Shown here: positions 10,401 through 22,510 of the stretch, piece after piece
Layout: each line of letters opens with the position of its first letter
How positions within the stretch are numbered: position 1 is the stretch's first letter
Assembly: GCA_001599355.1 (NCBI GenBank)
Contig: BCGQ01000010.1
Span: 310,001-374,000, forward strand
Source: Nakazawaea peltata
Taxonomy: Eukaryota > Ascomycota > Pichiomycetes > Alaninales > Pachysolenaceae
Reading direction: 5' to 3'
Length of the DNA: 64,000 nucleotides
Translations under genes and position numbers: made by a program
The notes under the pieces: generated by a model
The model's database searches: none
What the model was told of the DNA's origin: nothing
Seen by the model: only the letters and a program-made list of their open reading frames with translations

Positions 10401-11144
10401 TTCAATACTTTCGTTTGGTTACAATTCTTCTGTTTCTTTGTGGCCAGAAAATTAGACGAAGGTGATGGAATTAGATCTATCAGAGAACGTATCTCGTTCA
10501 ATAACTTGAACTTCTTCCTGCATTTATTCAGAAACTATTACTTCATTGTGATTGCCATTATCATTGCAGCATTTGAGATTTTGATCATGTTTGTCGGAGG
10601 AAGTGCCTTCTCTATTGCTCACCAAACTGGGGCTATGTGGGGTACTCTGATCATCTGTGGATTGATTTCTATTCCTGCTGGATGGTTAATCAGAATTATC
10701 CCTGATCATATCGTAGTTAAGTACTTCCCAATGAGACTCTACAAGTTCTTATTGGCCGCCTTGACCTTGTCTTTCTTGAAAAAGAATAAAAAATCTTCTG
10801 AAGATGACTATTCGGAGAAGGATATTGTGATGTCACCATTATTTGAGTTCAGTCCATTTTTGAGGCTGAAGCTGGAGATCATCCTGATGAAGGAAAAAAC
10901 TGCCGCTTCAAGCTCGTATAATCCTATGAAGCTGTATAGAGAATGGCGTTCTAGATCTTCGTCGTCTATTGAGACTGCCAACAGTTCTACGATAGCTGAG
11001 AAGAAGTATCAACAAGTTTATGAAGATTCTGATGGTAACCTTGTACCGATGGGAATTTCGGCTTTGGCAATGGTGCCTACGGTAGTAGGAGGAGCAGTTG
11101 GAGGATGGCATCAGAAGAAGAGTGGGACTCCAGATGCCGAATAG
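7467..11144 (+). CDS. PMC1: Vacuolar Ca2+-transporting P-type ATPase (PMCA type)
   Basis: This 1225-residue P2B ATPase pumps cytosolic Ca2+ into the vacuole (Pmc1 is 1173 residues in S. cerevisiae). The phosphorylated Asp412 sits in CSDKTGTLTENRM. The TGE actuator motif appears as SALTGETNTIKK, the M4 motif as VPEGLPLAVT, and the hinge as VTGDGTNDAPLLK. About ten membrane segments are visible. CTG reads Ala in T-L-A-L-A-FATTR (CTG at 8601 and 8607) and in A-T-A-VCSDKTG (CTG at 8688), restoring invariant residues. The long Ser-rich C-terminus lacks an obvious calmodulin site. ATG at 7467 gives a typical cytosolic N-terminus. Confidence 0.95.
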   Translation: MSMTGDEEQTVGSPFGIPLAEFRDLHDPKSLVKLQQLGGIDALTRDLNTDPHNGLPVEVTDFSRRQEIYGENRIPSKPAKTFWQLCWELLQDKVLIMLSIALLVSLLLGLYETFGQPTEYDDEGKPKPKVDWVEGVAIMVAVLIVVLVGAVNDYQKERQFAKLNSKKEDRTVIVYRGGDKEVISVYDLVVGDVMALETGDIIPADAILTEGRCECDESALTGETNTIKKVPLHEALANYKLPEGHQGEYDIGTKGVEDPMMISGSKVLSGVGRAVVTAVGPNSMNGRTMMSLKGDAEETPLQLRLSALADGIAKFGFLAALLLFIVLFIRFLCLLPKGHSYHHLTPSEKGEKFLNIIITAITIIVVAVPEGLPLAVTLLLLFATTRMSKDGNLVRHLRACETMGGATLVCSDKTGTLTENRMRVVKGIFGDVEFDDTVTSMVSAEEVINDKKISTGLSETIVQNITINSSLFENKQPEEELAVALPAKKSWFSFGTDELPAPVVITEPYVGSKTETALLILLNDAFHTFNEKSLESWRQHYKSDIVQVIPFESSRKWGGVIIKQASGYRFYIKGASELVFSRCNSRSKSDGTIVPVDLELRSRIDDRIEGYLNQLLRTLSIAHRDFPGLTSWPPKSLIGEEDPHLLSAEKIFGEPVDADLPPPSPVSPGNVPSIVVEDENSVKGSTGFILDLIVAIQDPLRLGVPELVLKCQLAGVTVRMVTGDNLTTAKLISMGCHILTEEDLKDSRLYMEGPVFRKLSDLERFDVVPHLRVLLRSSPDDKRVLVKTLKDMGEVVAVTGDGTNDAPLLKLADVGFSMGIAGTEVARELSDIILMTDDFTLIVNAIKWGRTILISIRKFIQFQLTVNVTAVVLTFVSAVASSDGESVLTAVQLLWVNLIMDTLAALALATDKPDESFLKMKPAGRHRPLITVSMWKMIMGQLIIQLVITFVLHFAGDKIFFSSGHVSDHNLTQLSAMTFNTFVWLQFFCFFVARKLDEGDGIRSIRERISFNNLNFFLHLFRNYYFIVIAIIIAAFEILIMFVGGSAFSIAHQTGAMWGTLIICGLISIPAGWLIRIIPDHIVVKYFPMRLYKFLLAALTLSFLKKNKKSSEDDYSEKDIVMSPLFEFSPFLRLKLEIILMKEKTAASSSYNPMKLYREWRSRSSSSIETANSSTIAEKKYQQVYEDSDGNLVPMGISALAMVPTVVGGAVGGWHQKKSGTPDAE

Positions 11145-11342
11145 GCGAGTTACCGAATAAACGAGATACCGAATAATCCGAGTATTCCGGGGATTTTTCC
11201 GGGGATTCTCCGAGGGTAACCCCCCAATATACCACAATTAAATAGTATTTGCATTTAATATAAATATGATAATGAAACCAATGTAGCATCTCTCTCCGCC
11301 ACTTTACATCTACAATAATCTAATAACAATGCATTTATTCCC

Positions 11343-12158
11343 TTAATTCTTCTTTGTCTTAATTACCTCAACAAAACTCGAATACACAGCATAAAACTTG
11401 GGAAGGTTCTTGAACAACGGAAGTAAATTGACCAAATTATCGATCTTTTTAGAAATGACTTCAACGTCTCCAGTCTTCTTCAACTCTTCATCGAATGCAT
11501 CTTCTAATAACATCACCGACCTAGTAAATGAATCCAAATCTACATTAATTTTCTCAAGAGCTCGTTGACTAGTTGGAGCCATAGCTATGACGTCTTCATC
11601 ATCACCTAAATCTGACGTTGTAGCAACCAGTTTAGCCGTCTCGAATACTCTTAATACTTGTAACATCCTTAATTTGATTTCTTTAAGCTTTGTAAGTCTC
11701 AGTAATACCGCTTTATCTTCATCACGAGTCTCCAACAGTCCAATTTGATCGTTATATAATTGTAAATCATCATGCAAAGAGGAGATGGTATTGTTCAAAT
11801 TCTCAATATAATAGTCCAAACGAGTACTCTCCTCCTCTACATCTCCATCGTCTTCATCCAGAGGAAGAATCGCAGTTGAAACTGTCTTCAACTGAGTGAT
11901 TCTCAGCTCCAAATCATTGGTCAATTCTTTAGTATAATAGTCTAAATGCAGAAGTAAACTTGAACATTTGGATTGTAATTGTTGAAGTGTGGCCACATTA
12001 TCAAGTTTAGACCGCAATTGTGCTCTATTCGATGCTGTAGATCTATTTAGACTACTAACACCCAAAGTATCTTCGAATAAAGCGTCAAGATAAGTATGAG
12101 GGACGAAACTTTCGTTGAAGAACATAGCCAAAGCGGCTGATTCCGAGTTTTCTGTCAT
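11343..12158 (-). CDS. COG7: Conserved oligomeric Golgi complex subunit 7
   Basis: This 271-residue protein is close in size to S. cerevisiae Cog7 (279). It begins with the lineage-typical acidic stretch and MFFNESFVPHTYLDAL, resembling the Cog7 MFF..EFVPHAFVD signature. The rest is alpha-helical coiled coil (heptad-like Leu spacing at about 40-220), as expected for a lobe B tether subunit acting in retrograde intra-Golgi traffic. It is convergent with PMC1 across 198 bases. The identification rests on the N-terminal motif plus length, because Cog7 is poorly conserved. Confidence 0.75.
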   Translation of the reverse strand: MTENSESAALAMFFNESFVPHTYLDALFEDTLGVSSLNRSTASNRAQLRSKLDNVATLQQLQSKCSSLLLHLDYYTKELTNDLELRITQLKTVSTAILPLDEDDGDVEEESTRLDYYIENLNNTISSLHDDLQLYNDQIGLLETRDEDKAVLLRLTKLKEIKLRMLQVLRVFETAKLVATTSDLGDDEDVIAMAPTSQRALEKINVDLDSFTRSVMLLEDAFDEELKKTGDVEVISKKIDNLVNLLPLFKNLPKFYAVYSSFVEVIKTKKN

Positions 12159-12507
12159 AACTAAAAGAATTATCTAATGTATTTGCAGGTCTATTGCAAT
12201 TCTATAACTTTCTCTGTGTTCAATACTGTAATTCCTAACGCTGCACCACCACTGTATGACCGCTGTATCACTGCTGTGTCGCTCTGAAAGTTCCTGAAGA
12301 TTACCGTGAGCTGTCCTTATTTCCATTTATAGTATTTCCCTTATAGGCAGTCTAACGCTTTTCTATATATGTCAACAAATTTCCCCTTTCAGATATCCCA
12401 AATAGTCGTGCATTTTCACCCAATCGCCGCCCAAATTAAAACGCGTCTCGCGTTCTTTATCTATTCAATAACTCATTACTTACACTGAATAAAAGATACT
12501 AAAAGAC
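12159..12507. promoter_or_regulatory. COG7/RFA1 divergent promoter with an MCB box
   Basis: This 349-base divergent promoter contains ACGCGT at 12441-12446, 62 bases before the RFA1 ATG, followed closely by a second CGCGT. ACGCGT is the MluI cell-cycle box bound by MBF, which drives RFA1 at G1/S in S. cerevisiae. Nothing else stands out. Confidence 0.65.
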
Positions 12508-14301
12508 ATGACCAAAAGTATGGTAGAACTCACAGAAGGGTGTCTTTACGGATTGTTTGGCAAAAATCGCACGATCGGTGAGAATCAACCTCTCACTCTT
12601 CAGATTACCAACCTTAAAGTAATTGGAACCGAGCAAGGAAACAGAGCAAGATGTATCTTATTGGATGGTGAGTACACCGTCAATGGAGTATTAAACATCT
12701 CTTGTTATGATGCCGCCCAAGTTCAAGGTGTCCAGAAGTCCAGTATCGTCAAGTTATTGAACTATAGTGTTCAAAAAATGTCCAATAAGAGAGTCATCGT
12801 TGTCGATGAGTTGCAAGTTTTGGAGCCAACCGCCGCCAGATACACCGATAAACCAACTCCGATTATCGATCAATACTTTGCTAGTCATCCTGAAGAAGAT
12901 GGACTTGAAAGTGGTGATGCTTCTGCTTCTCTGCTGCCTCTGTCAGTTGCTCTGTCAGCTTCTCCTTCCACCACCGATGTCAAGAAGAGAGAAACTCGTC
13001 CTAATCTTTACGCCATCGACCAGTTGTCTCCATACCAAAACAACTGGACCATCAAGGCCAGAGTCTCTTTCAAATCCGACATCAGAACTTGGACTAACCA
13101 AAGAGGTGAAGGTAAATTGTTCAACGTTAACTTTTTGGATGAGACCAATGAGATCAGAGCCACTGCTTTCAACGATGCTGCTGAGAAATTCTACGATTTG
13201 TTGACCGAGGGTAAAGTTTACTACGTATCCAAAGCTCGTATTCAACAATCCAAACCTCAGTTCTCCGGTTTGAGTCATCCTTACGAATTACAATTCGACA
13301 GAGACACCGAAGTTGAGGAATGTGAGGACCTGTCAGACGTTCCAAAATTGAATTTCAACTTTGTCAAGTTGAACAAGATCCAAGATCTGGAACCAAATGC
13401 TGTAGTTGATGTTGTTGGTGTCTTGAAGGAAGTCAACCCTCTGTTCCAGCTTGTTGCTAAGGCCACCGGTAGACCATTTGATAGACGTGATATCATGATT
13501 GTCGACGAATCTCAATTTGCCGTCAATGTTGGTCTTTGGAACAAAGCTGCTTTGGATTTCAATTTACCTGTTGGTTCTATTATTGCTGTCAAGGGAGCTA
13601 AGATCCAAGATTTCGGTGGAAGAAGTTTGTCTTTGACCCAATCAGCCACTATTGTTCCAAACCCAGACATTCCAGAACTGTTCCAATTGAAGGGTTGGTA
13701 TGATAAGCAAGGTATTAACGAGCAATTCAAGTCCTTGAAAGTAGAACTGGGTACCTCTTCTAATGGTGTTGGAAACATCAGAGAAAGAAAGCTTATTGCC
13801 GAGCTGCAAAATGAGAACTTGGGTATGAATGACAAACCAGACTACTTCTCCATCAAAGCTCATATCAGTTTCGTTAGAACCGAGAATTGGAGTTATCCTG
13901 CTTGTCCTACCGAAGGATGTAATAAGAAGGTTCTTGAACAACCAGATGGTACTTGGAGATGTGAGAAAGACGATAAGAACTTTGAGGCACCAAAACACCG
14001 TTTCATTACCTCGATCACCGTCATGGACGAGTCTGGTCAATTATGGTTGACCGTCTTCAATGACGATATGGAGAAAATGTTAGGAGGTATCACAGCTAAT
14101 GATATCTTTGCTAGTGGAAAACCAGGAGCTCATTTCTTCCAAAAGTTACAACAACAAGAGTATAACTTCAGAGTCAGAGCCAGACAAGAAAACTACAACG
14201 GTAACGTAAGAATTAGATATACCTTAGCTGGTGTCGAAGCCGTTGATTTCAATGAAGAAATCAACGTTTTAGGTGAGAAGTTGAATGCAATGATGCCTTG
14301 A
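12508..14301 (+). CDS. RFA1: Replication protein A large subunit (RPA70)
   Basis: This is the large subunit of the single-stranded DNA binding heterotrimer used in replication, repair and recombination. Its 597 residues compare with 621 in S. cerevisiae. It has an N-terminal OB domain, a linker, DBD-A starting near YAIDQLSPYQNNWTIKARVS, DBD-B, and DBD-C with a zinc ribbon. CTG fits Ala in NPDIPE-A-FQLKGWYD (13678) and IAE-A-QNENLG (13804). The zinc ribbon is odd: Cys466, Cys471 and Cys485 are present with canonical spacing, but the fourth position (488) is Asp (GAC at 13969-13971). Either zinc is bound atypically or a neighbour substitutes. ATG 12508 is used; MTKSM offers a second Met four codons later. 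Confidence 0.97.
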   Translation: MTKSMVELTEGCLYGLFGKNRTIGENQPLTLQITNLKVIGTEQGNRARCILLDGEYTVNGVLNISCYDAAQVQGVQKSSIVKLLNYSVQKMSNKRVIVVDELQVLEPTAARYTDKPTPIIDQYFASHPEEDGLESGDASASLLPLSVALSASPSTTDVKKRETRPNLYAIDQLSPYQNNWTIKARVSFKSDIRTWTNQRGEGKLFNVNFLDETNEIRATAFNDAAEKFYDLLTEGKVYYVSKARIQQSKPQFSGLSHPYELQFDRDTEVEECEDLSDVPKLNFNFVKLNKIQDLEPNAVVDVVGVLKEVNPLFQLVAKATGRPFDRRDIMIVDESQFAVNVGLWNKAALDFNLPVGSIIAVKGAKIQDFGGRSLSLTQSATIVPNPDIPELFQLKGWYDKQGINEQFKSLKVELGTSSNGVGNIRERKLIAELQNENLGMNDKPDYFSIKAHISFVRTENWSYPACPTEGCNKKVLEQPDGTWRCEKDDKNFEAPKHRFITSITVMDESGQLWLTVFNDDMEKMLGGITANDIFASGKPGAHFFQKLQQQEYNFRVRARQENYNGNVRIRYTLAGVEAVDFNEEINVLGEKLNAMMP

Positions 14302-14365
14302 GTATCGAGATTTTATAATTAATTGATTCGTTTTTTTATGTATGTTATGGAAGATTATCGTTTGT

Positions 14366-17300
14366 TTAACCCATGTAGTTGAGTCCATTTGACTCGATCC
14401 AGAACTCCTTCACGCTACTCATAAACAGATGACCCCGTCCTCTGGTCATCATCACCTTCTTAATGAAAAGATCAGGTTTGACAAGAGTTCGTTGTTGAGA
14501 AATCTCATTCAATGCTTGTTGAAGCCATTGATTGGTCTGAAGAGGGAACTTCAGCACAAGCACTTTCAACACCTCAGAGTAAAGGTCAATATTTGACCGT
14601 TGAGACAGTAATAACGACCGGATAGTAGTCGATGTTAAAAGAGACCCAAGATTCTCGGCCTCCAAAAGCTGTTGAACAAGTTCATGATCTTGTTTCACCC
14701 CCTTCTTTAACTGTAAGAATTTGCACCAAAACTTGGACAGCAGTTTCAAGATGAACTTCTCTTTGGACTCGATCAGTTTAAGCAGGAACTGAACAATAGC
14801 TACGATGTTCAGTCGATCATAGATGAGTAACAGAGGTCTACAATCGACTAACAGAGATAATACTCCAATAGCTGACTCTTGAAGATCAGGATCAGCATCT
14901 ATAGATGGGAGATTTTGTACTAAAGTCACTTTTATCAGACCATTGATAGTTTCCGATGGAAGATCACGGTAATGAGCATTTATGACCGTCTCTAGAAGGT
15001 GAAATAAATGCAGAATGGAGTCAGAAGACAACGATTGTGTAATTGGACCAGTTGTCAAACTGAACTGACCCACAATGAATTCAATAATTGTCATCGCTGG
15101 CAATTTGAAAGGCCCTCCAATCTTCTCAGGTAACCCCTTCTGTAAGATTGAACAACATTTCTCTACAATTGAAGGGTATTGTTTCAAAGCTGTAGGATTA
15201 CAACTTACTGTGACTACTCTCAATACCTTCTGATGGACTTGATCTGGATCCAAGTCCCAAAATTTATCAATTCTCTCAATCTCTTCCTCATTATAGAATT
15301 CTTCATCATCATCTGGCAGTTGCATTCCTCTTCCAAGTTCACTAACACAATTAAGTAATGATAGAAGATATTCCAATTGCAGTTCAGTTCCCAGAGATTG
15401 TAAAAGACTGTCTATCTTAGAACTTATAAGCTCAAGAAGCTGTTGTAGATTCCGGCTTTGTAATTCCGGATCCTTCGTAGCTTGGAGTACCAGTGAATAG
15501 GACTTGGTGATCCGTTCTCGAACAATATTAACTACAGAGTCATTATTTATCATGTTAACTAGTACCGATTCGAAACTTGGGACGTAACTCGTCAAAGAGA
15601 GACGACAGTTGTCCGATATCGTTGCTACTGCTTTGGACAGAGGGAGCAGAAGACCTGTTTGGGGGGTTTCAGACCGTAAAATACAGCCAAATAAGAAATC
15701 CAAGATCTGTGACAAGAACAGCTGACCAGCCTTATGTTTATAGAAGAAGTCGATGCCCGACAAGAGTTGGATCATGGTATTCAATAGGAGCAGATCATTT
15801 GATTTCAATACTTCTTGAAGTAAAGAGCTATCCAAGAAGCGAGACAAAGCAGAGAGGACCTGAGAATTGATATTGTTCTCACTAAGACCTTGAGAGATCG
15901 CATTGAGGAAGAACAATGAAGCTTCGAGATCATAAATCTTTCTTGGATCACCCAGAACATCAGTACTGATTGTAGAAACCAAATTCTCGAATAACTCAGA
16001 TCCTAAAATGGGGTAAATGATCTCCAAGAAATCAGCCACATCTCTACGGAAAGATACAAACAGCTGTTTATGTTGAGGTGATACTGGGAAGTGTACTTTG
16101 TTCCAGTAAACTACCGAGACCCTGGCAAAGAGAGCCTTGCTCAGTTTGTCCAACAGAAGGATCTGATCTGGGTCATTTTTCAAAATAACATGGATTCTAT
16201 CGGTATCTTCTACGATCAGCTCAGCAAGCTCCGACCAAAACTCGAGGAAATCTTTGGATATCAACTCTTCTTCGATTGGTTTGGCCGGGAAATCTGAAAG
16301 ACTCAATAAGAACTCAACCTTGGAGTTACCAGTCTCGGTCAAAATGGACCCTGCAAAACTGAGAACATCTGACTCTAAAAATAAGGTACATAATCTAGAG
16401 AAACTATTTATAGCGTCATAATCTCCCTCTTCCTTCAATCTGGTCATATGTTGAACAGCCCAGTCACTGAATATAAGGCCCTCGATCTTCATTTTATTGC
16501 TCTTCTTAAACAAGGCCGGCTTGATATCAAGAGTATCTATGGTAACTGCCATCAGTTTTTCAGCTATCTGACTATCATCGGAAGTCATGAGACCGATCAT
16601 TACTTCCAAGACATGGGCTAAATCGTAACGTTCTGGAGCCTGATATTCCAGTACTCCAACATACTGGATCCAACTATTGAGACATTCAAGAGAGCCCAAT
16701 AAGTCGGAAGTCTGATCAGTGAACAAATTCTGTACTGTATAACTGAAAACATAATGGTGGATCAGTGGATACAACAACGACACTAATTGAGAAGGAAGCT
16801 CTTTACGAAGCAGTTCCTCTGTGATGATCTGAGAGAAGAGTAATACAAGAGATGTAGTATGGACAGAAACTTGTCCTCCATTACCAGTGCTATTGATGAC
16901 TGGATGGCCTATTTCAAGTGATTCCGATAAACTTTGTAAAGGGAATTGCCATATCTTGAAGCAATTAATGTATAAGATAGCCAAATTCGATAACAATTTC
17001 TTCAGTATGAACTGGTTTCCAGCATTGGTGATCACATGTCCTAATAATGTGGTGATAAGTTGGAGCAGGAAAGCTCGTTTGGCATCTTCCTCTGCCTTTT
17101 GCTCGTCGTCTACTCCACCAGCAACTTCCAAACATGAGAATTCCAGTGTATGATTGGTGATGTTCACAGTATAAGTCAAAGCACCGAAGAATCGACAATT
17201 GAGGGAGTCGCTCTTCAATAAAAGATCGGCTATAGTCCAACCTTCTGGGGAACGTTGAACCAGTTGCAACTGTTTCTGGATCTCAACTACCTGAGATGGG

Positions 17301-17479
17301 TCTTTACATGAATAGAAGGTCTCGACTAACTGAGGTTGGGGTTAGTACAATGATTGGTCTCATGACAGAACTGGATATCAAGGAGAAACTGAAGGCCTTG
17401 AGCCCTCTTTTCAGATCTCCAGCCAGTTAAATTCACTCTGGGTACAACTTACGTTAACAATATTCTCGATCTCTGTCAT
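14366..17479 (-). CDS. KAP122: Importin-beta family karyopherin, KAP122/importin-13 like, with a 5' intron
   Basis: Exon 1 (17479-17453) encodes MTEIENIVN and exon 2 (17329-14366) the rest, for about 996 residues (Kap122 is 1081 in S. cerevisiae). The intron at 17452-17330 has donor GTAAGT, a perfect TACTAAC at 17347-17341 and acceptor CAG. Read-through meets TGA in the donor side and TAA in the branch site, so splicing is required. The joined N-terminus reads LVETFYSCKDPSQVVEIQ then LQLVQRSPEGWTIADLLL, the first HEAT repeats of the importin-13/Kap122 group. The remainder is alpha-helical HEAT repeats. The expected role is nuclear transport of TFIIA and other cargo; the subfamily assignment is tentative. 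It is convergent with RFA1 (64-base gap). Confidence 0.8.
17330..17452 (-). other. Spliceosomal intron of the KAP122-like gene
   Basis: This 123-nt intron runs from GTAAGT at its 5' end to CAG at its 3' end. Its branch motif TACTAAC ends 11 bases before the exon. It interrupts the frame after codon 9. Confidence 0.85.
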
Positions 17480-17775
17480 TTCAACTGGTCTCACCTTCCA
17501 ATGATCTCATCTATCACCAAAACTGAACGAATTTGGGTCAATTTTTCAACCTTGGGCGGAATATGAAAAATGAGATGAGTGAACTTTGCAATGCTACACA
17601 AAAATACTATAGAGATGACTACTTCTTCGGCTCTAAATAACTCTAATTGAGCTCTAATTGAGATTTCTACCTTCTACATTATCTGACTAGATACATATAT
17701 TATCGTGATCAAAAATACTCAAAAAAAAGTATTGACATATTTAAATATAAAGACACAAATAAGAGATTAATCAGC

Positions 17776-20214
<2,439 letters not shown>

Positions 20215-20646
20215 ATGGATATTTCTCTCTCTGAGCTCGATCCCAATTCAACCTTAGAAAATTTAATCACCTATAAACTACCATCTCCAAGCTCTAAAGT
20301 CTCTGCGAAGGATCAGTTAAAGAATCCATACAATGTCACTGAGTCTCCAAAATTATCACCATCGTTTATTTTTGAGCCAGGCCATCATTCACCAGATAGT
20401 GGCGATTTATCAGCTTTGGTGATCTCACCTGGCTTGTATTCTCATGAGGAAAGATCAAAAAAGAAAGGTAAGATCCGTTCAGCCCTTGCTCGCTTTAAAC
20501 GTAAATTACTCTCTAGGGAGGAGATACCACAGCTGTGTTATGATTGCTCGTACATAGTAGGAGAGGCAAAAGCGATGTCGCTGTCTCCGGTACGTGACTC
20601 ACTGGTGTCTCCGACTACGCTGATCTTGCATAATAATCCCTCCTAA
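20215..20646 (+). CDS. Small Ser-Pro-rich hypothetical protein
   Basis: A 143-codon frame starts at ATG 20215. The product is Ser/Pro-rich with seven SP dipeptides, including a full CDK-type S-P-x-R site (LSPVRDS), and a basic stretch RSKKKGKIRSALARFKRKLL that could bind membrane or nucleic acid. I recognise no family. Its stop overlaps the stop of the convergent methyltransferase gene by three bases, so it is either a tightly packed gene or a chance frame. In favour of a real gene are the composition and a clean ATG; against are the short length and lack of homology that I can name. Confidence 0.45.
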   Translation: MDISLSELDPNSTLENLITYKLPSPSSKVSAKDQLKNPYNVTESPKLSPSFIFEPGHHSPDSGDLSALVISPGLYSHEERSKKKGKIRSALARFKRKLLSREEIPQLCYDCSYIVGEAKAMSLSPVRDSLVSPTTLILHNNPS

Positions 20647-21770
20647 TCAGTAGATTTCTTTTTGTAATGACCAATGTATACTGACTCATGCAAATTATGT
20701 AGCCAATTAGTATGAATGGGGGTGAAATCTTGATGTAGCTTCTCGAAAAACAGCATTTCTCCATGCAGATCTCGAAGTTTATGCAGAATTGTAAATATTG
20801 TATTTGCAGAACATTCTCTGTTGACCACATGTAATAAGTCATCGTAGTAACTTGGGTTGTATGTACAGTCAGTGACAATAACCAGATCCCATTCTCCTAC
20901 TTGGTCGGCCAGCTTGATATCATCACACCATTCCAATTCTTGAAACTCAAGTATGTCTTCTACGCTATTAAGTTGGATATTCTTGTCACATAATTCTCTG
21001 GCCTCAGCAAGGTCAGTCGCAACGATCTGATATGGACTCTTTTGATTCTTATGAGAAGGTTTATCAACGGTCTTCAGTAATGCAATGGCAACTAAACCAA
21101 CTCCAGTGCCCAATTCAAGGACCTTCTTTGGGAGATCCAAATTTACTTGTGTTAGAAGGGATCTCAATTCCATAGCTGTATGTAGCCCAGCATTCCATAA
21201 ATGTCTTTCTATTCCATTTCCCAACTCCTCTAAGATATACATTTTGTTGGAGCCAACAGGGACTTCTCGAGAACAGTATCTTTCAGCCTGAAACTTTTCA
21301 TCGGAGTCAGGTATCACTTGGGGAAGACTGGAGGCCGCAAGGAGGGTAATGGCAGTAGATCTGAACTCATTGGAAGGGGTGGCAGTTAACAGATGTGAGC
21401 ATTCTTCATAGACCAGCAGAATATTATCTTCCAAATCCATATTCATCAGATCTTCAACTCTCTGATTAGGAGAGGGTCCTATTCTCATATATATTGAGGC
21501 CAGTTTCGAAGTATCAATAGGTATAGTCTCTAATTTCACAGGTAATGCACGTGAATTACGAGTCCATTGGACATTAGTCTGTCCACATTGGGTGTCAGGA
21601 TCTCCCTTCGACTGAAGAATCAAATCACATTGAATCGTGGTGTCCCCATAAAAGAATTCCTCACCGAGGTCATTGGTAACTGTTATGACAGTTTCAACTT
21701 CCAACGGGGTTCTCCGTCTCTTTACCTGTCTTTGGAAACTAGGCGCCTTAAGAAATCTGATATGAAACAT
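20643..21770 (-). CDS. Seven-beta-strand (METTL21/EFM-type) lysine methyltransferase
   Basis: This 375-residue protein has a class I SAM-binding core: motif I VLELGTGVGLVAIALL (about residue 218), motif II QIVATDLAEA, and the D-x-x-Y variant of this family as VIVTDCTYNPSYYDDLL. An upstream W-x-A-G (HLWNAGLHTAMEL) is the usual SAM-proximal helix. The N-terminal 190 residues are a divergent family-specific domain, which resembles the layout of Efm2 (eEF2/eEF3A methylation in S. cerevisiae) more than the short METTL21 enzymes. The assignment to EFM2 is a guess from architecture. ATG at 21770. Confidence 0.85.
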   Translation of the reverse strand: MFHIRFLKAPSFQRQVKRRRTPLEVETVITVTNDLGEEFFYGDTTIQCDLILQSKGDPDTQCGQTNVQWTRNSRALPVKLETIPIDTSKLASIYMRIGPSPNQRVEDLMNMDLEDNILLVYEECSHLLTATPSNEFRSTAITLLAASSLPQVIPDSDEKFQAERYCSREVPVGSNKMYILEELGNGIERHLWNAGLHTAMELRSLLTQVNLDLPKKVLELGTGVGLVAIALLKTVDKPSHKNQKSPYQIVATDLAEARELCDKNIQLNSVEDILEFQELEWCDDIKLADQVGEWDLVIVTDCTYNPSYYDDLLHVVNRECSANTIFTILHKLRDLHGEMLFFEKLHQDFTPIHTNWLHNLHESVYIGHYKKKSTD

Positions 21771-22510
21771 GGACTTGATCTAAGGGCAGTTAAAGGTGTC
21801 GAAGTCAAAGCGAAATAAGGTTTGAAATATTTTAGTGCGTGCGTTTGAGTTCGTGCACACAAACAAAGGGAGAAATAGAGTGGTTAAGGGGGGTATTCTT
21901 AGCTAGCGAGATCTAAATGAGAATAAGAATTATTTAAAGAGATGAGATGAAGCATTGAAGTCAAAGGTCTCAAAAGCGGATATCAATTGATGAATAAGAT
22001 ATTACAGTTGTATCAGACCATAGGTCATCACCGTTTCATGGGTCAACCAAATAAATGGGACCTCACAACAGCGATGGTTTTAAGGCTGAAAACCAGCACG
22101 GGTAGTCCCCGTACTGGTATTGATTCGATCTATGAGCGAATCGAGACTAACGAGAAATATGTAGCGAGGGGAATATGGGTGACCAACTGACCATGCCAAT
22201 AAAAGAAATCTAAAAATACGGCAAGACCAGCGTTACTGACCACACGAACTCCCCAACACCACACTTCTTCCATCAGTGACGACCCCTTCAAATTGATTTC
22301 TTTAGCGCTTTTAAAAAGGCATCTGTAAAGGAGATTCTTTTCCGTTTAAATAGCGCTGGAGGGGGAAAATTTTTCGCCCTACAAAGGGGGAATGGTCATT
22401 TTAGTATTGTATACACGACCTCTCTCACCAGAGCATAAATTGAAAAAGAATCGAACCTTTTAATCAAGAGAAGTGGCGGTTGGCTGATTGAGTTGTTGAT
22501 TGGGGTCGAT
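21771..22510. other. Spacer between divergent methyltransferase and TFA2 genes
   Basis: This 740-base divergent region holds three consecutive short hairpins (22076-22142) that could belong to a structured RNA, and a variant of the recurring 13-mer, ACACGACCTCTCT (22413-22425), about 90 bases before TFA2. A 67-codon plus-strand frame at 21987-22190 spans the hairpins and has no recognisable features. Confidence 0.6.
22076..22142 (+). ncRNA. Candidate structured RNA (three hairpins in a row)
   Basis: Hairpin 1 pairs GGTTTT (22076-22081) with AAAACC (22089-22094). Hairpin 2 pairs CCAGCACGGG (22093-22102) with CCCGTACTGG (22108-22117) with one mismatch and a five-base loop. Hairpin 3 pairs GATTCG (22122-22127) with CGAATC (22137-22142). 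Hairpins 1 and 2 share two bases. The strand and RNA class are unknown; a snoRNA or a cis-acting leader is possible. Confidence 0.3.

Noticed and set aside
22441-22465. GGTTCGATTC on the minus strand, matching a tRNA B-box with a possible T-stem
   Set aside because: No A-box, anticodon arm or acceptor stem could be built around it; it lies in the TFA2 promoter.
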